This document shows positions 7,920 through 8,308 of a DNA stretch of 8,308 nucleotides, in pieces; the stretch's first letter is position 1; each line of letters begins with the position of its first letter. The notes beneath the pieces were generated by a model that saw only the letters and a list, made by a program, of their open reading frames with translations, was not told the DNA's origin and did no database searches. Origin of the DNA: Candidatus Cloacimonadota bacterium. GTDB lineage: Bacteria; Cloacimonadota; Cloacimonadia; Cloacimonadales; Cloacimonadaceae. The position numbers were made by a program, and so were the translations under genes. The DNA lies in the NCBI GenBank assembly GCA_012519465.1, contig JAAYQD010000170.1, forward strand, positions 1 through 8,308, in the 5' to 3' direction.

Positions 7920-7934
7920 GCGAGCTGCGCTCGC
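7920..7934. other. GC-rich hairpin after the operon
   Basis: GCGAGC (7920-7925) and GCTCGC (7929-7934) form a 6-bp stem with a TGC loop, 12 bases after the stop of the pseudo-caspase gene. It lacks a T tract on either strand, so it is not a classical terminator; it could protect the mRNA 3' end or belong to the repeat cluster, since GCGAGC recurs at 8015-8020 and 8025-8030. Confidence 0.4.
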
Positions 7935-7983
7935 AGAGGCCAGAGACCAGGGTAGTGGCGTTCCACCGCTTTACTAAAACCTG

Positions 7984-8012
7984 AAACCTGTACCTTAAGT
8001 GCCTATCATTCA
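7984..8012 (-). repeat. Dispersed intergenic repeat, copy B (inverted)
   Basis: Read on the minus strand this gives TGAATG, GCACTTAAGGT and AGGTTT in the same order as at 10-36: AAACCT 7984-7989, ACCTTAAGTGC 7992-8002 and CATTCA 8007-8012 on the + strand. It overlaps a tandem 7-mer AAACCTG (7977-7990). The two copies bracket the three complete genes in opposite orientation; no transposase or target-site duplication supports a mobile unit. Confidence 0.5.
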
Positions 8013-8030
8013 TAGCGAGCGGTAGCGAGC
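8013..8030 (+). repeat. Short direct repeat TAGCGAGC x2
   Basis: TAGCGAGC occurs at 8013-8020 and 8023-8030, separated by GG, a 10-bp period. The GCGAGC core also occurs at 7920-7925, with its complement at 7929-7934. The function is unknown. Confidence 0.5.
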
Positions 8031-8035
8031 CAATA

Positions 8036-8065
8036 ATTCGTGTCCATTCGTGTAATTAGTGGATA
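8036..8065 (+). repeat. Three-unit ATTCGTGT-type phrase repeat
   Basis: ATTCGTGT occurs at 8036-8043 and 8046-8053, followed by a diverged third unit ATTAGTGG at 8055-8062. The units are 9-10 bp apart, about one helical turn. From memory, phrases of this kind (repeated TCGTGT/TTCGTGG or TCTGTG units) occur as scattered intergenic sequences in several bacterial phyla with no agreed function; I could not check this here. Confidence 0.5.
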
Positions 8066-8124
8066 ACCAAAAGCGGCATGAACACAGCTCAGCAAAAACA
8101 ACGCAGATATTGTAAAGATTAAAC

Positions 8125-8153
8125 TTGACTGAAACAAAGAATGTAAAAATAAT
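8125..8153 (+). promoter_or_regulatory. Sigma70-like promoter candidate for the gene at the right edge
   Basis: TTGACT (8125-8130, 5 of 6 to consensus), a 17-base spacer, then AATAAT (8148-8153, 5 of 6 to TATAAT). Transcription would start near 8160, leaving a leader of about 125 bases before ATG 8286. A second, TGATACAGT-type extended -10 lies at 8165-8173 and is shared with the region before the cyclase gene. Confidence 0.4.
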
Positions 8154-8190
8154 GCAACTGGTCTTGATACAGTATATAAAGTGTAATAAC

Positions 8191-8213
8191 TGAGGATAGC
8201 CAGATCATCCTCA
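8191..8213 (+). promoter_or_regulatory. Hairpin in the leader of the right-edge gene
   Basis: TGAGGAT (8191-8197) pairs perfectly with ATCCTCA (8207-8213) across a 9-base loop. The ribosome site of the next gene repeats TGAGG (8275-8279), so CCTCA (8209-8213) could pair with either. A second small hairpin, GGCA-TTT-TGCC, lies at 8237-8247. A translational control role is conjecture. Confidence 0.3.
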
Positions 8214-8285
8214 AACAACCTTATAATAAGAAAGTAGGCATTTTGCCAACACTTGACACCCCACTTCAAAGAGATGAGGTAAAAG

Positions 8286-8308
8286 ATGAAAAGCAAGACA
8301 AGTTTGTA
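8286..8308 (+). CDS. Start of a truncated gene, product unknown
   Basis: ATG 8286 follows GAGGT (8276-8280) with a 5-base gap and is preceded by a promoter candidate. Only seven codons are visible (MKSKTSL) before the window ends. A Lys-rich start is compatible with a signal peptide, but that is a guess; no product can be named. Confidence 0.5.

Larger units (their letters stand above)
7908..8285. other. 378-bp non-coding region rich in repeats and hairpins
   Basis: No credible gene is seen. From left to right it holds a GC-rich hairpin, a small GTGG/CCAC hairpin (7955-7966, loop CGTT), a tandem 7-mer AAACCTG (7977-7990), the inverted dispersed-repeat copy, a TAGCGAGC pair, a GTG-phrase repeat, a promoter candidate and a structured leader. 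No clear intrinsic terminator for the operon was found: neither hairpin is followed by a T tract. Confidence 0.6.

Noticed and set aside
7908..7990. Intrinsic terminator after the pseudo-caspase gene
   Set aside because: Hairpins at 7920-7934 and 7955-7966 have no following T tract on either strand.
10..8012. Composite transposon bounded by the inverted repeat copies
   Set aside because: No transposase or integrase gene, no target duplication visible, and the copies differ in spacing; a dispersed intergenic repeat is simpler.
8036..8065. Possible CRISPR repeats
   Set aside because: The units are 8-10 bases and almost contiguous, with no spacers and no cas genes.
8253..8258. Perfect TTGACA, possible -35 box
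   Set aside because: A -10 box 17 bases on would fall at 8276-8281, which is the ribosome site region (GAGGTA) and does not resemble TATAAT.
8006..8296. Minus-strand frame encoding a hydrophobic 96-residue peptide
   Set aside because: It needs a TTG start without a ribosome site, runs through the GTG-phrase and TAGCGAGC repeats, and overlaps a better supported gene start on the + strand. The hydrophobicity follows from AT-rich sequence.

Overview
The window looks like chromosomal DNA of an uncultured anaerobic bacterium of the Cloacimonadota / Bacteroidota-like sphere. The main clue is the first gene, a secreted mosaic protein with a ConA/LamG-like module, degenerate Ig-like repeats, a lamin-tail domain, a chitobiase C-terminal-type domain, an OB-fold-like module and a last Fn3 domain, a style I associate with Cloacimonadota. 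The assignment is an inference from protein style; no rRNA or marker gene is present. All complete genes are on the + strand.

Layout. Bases 1-202 are non-coding and hold a dispersed-repeat copy, a 14-bp palindrome, an AT-rich -10-like box and a strong Shine-Dalgarno. Bases 203-4024 encode a 1273-residue exported multidomain protein, closed by a clear intrinsic terminator (4049-4086). After a short promoter-bearing gap comes a two-gene operon. The first gene (4201-7083, probable TTG start) is a cytoplasmic class III adenylate cyclase fused to a STAND/AAA-type ATPase and C-terminal TPRs, an architecture reminiscent of animal soluble adenylyl cyclase. Twenty bases later, 7104-7907 encodes an exported caspase-fold protein in which both catalytic positions are alanine and which contains no cysteine at all: a pseudo-caspase. 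Bases 7908-8285 are non-coding and full of small repeats, hairpins and promoter-like sequence. A new gene begins at 8286 and is cut by the window end.

How they may work together. Gene 1 is its own transcription unit, with no visible functional link to the rest. Genes 2 and 3 are probably co-transcribed: a cytosolic cAMP-producing, ATP-dependent sensor paired with a non-catalytic caspase-fold protein sent across the inner membrane. Because they lie in different compartments, direct contact is unlikely unless the signal peptide is not cleaved or another membrane partner exists. The pairing and the double loss of the catalytic dyad are the most interesting points of the window. The two large intergenic regions also share short sequence modules, including an inverted repeat copy at each end of the window and a duplicated promoter-like element.
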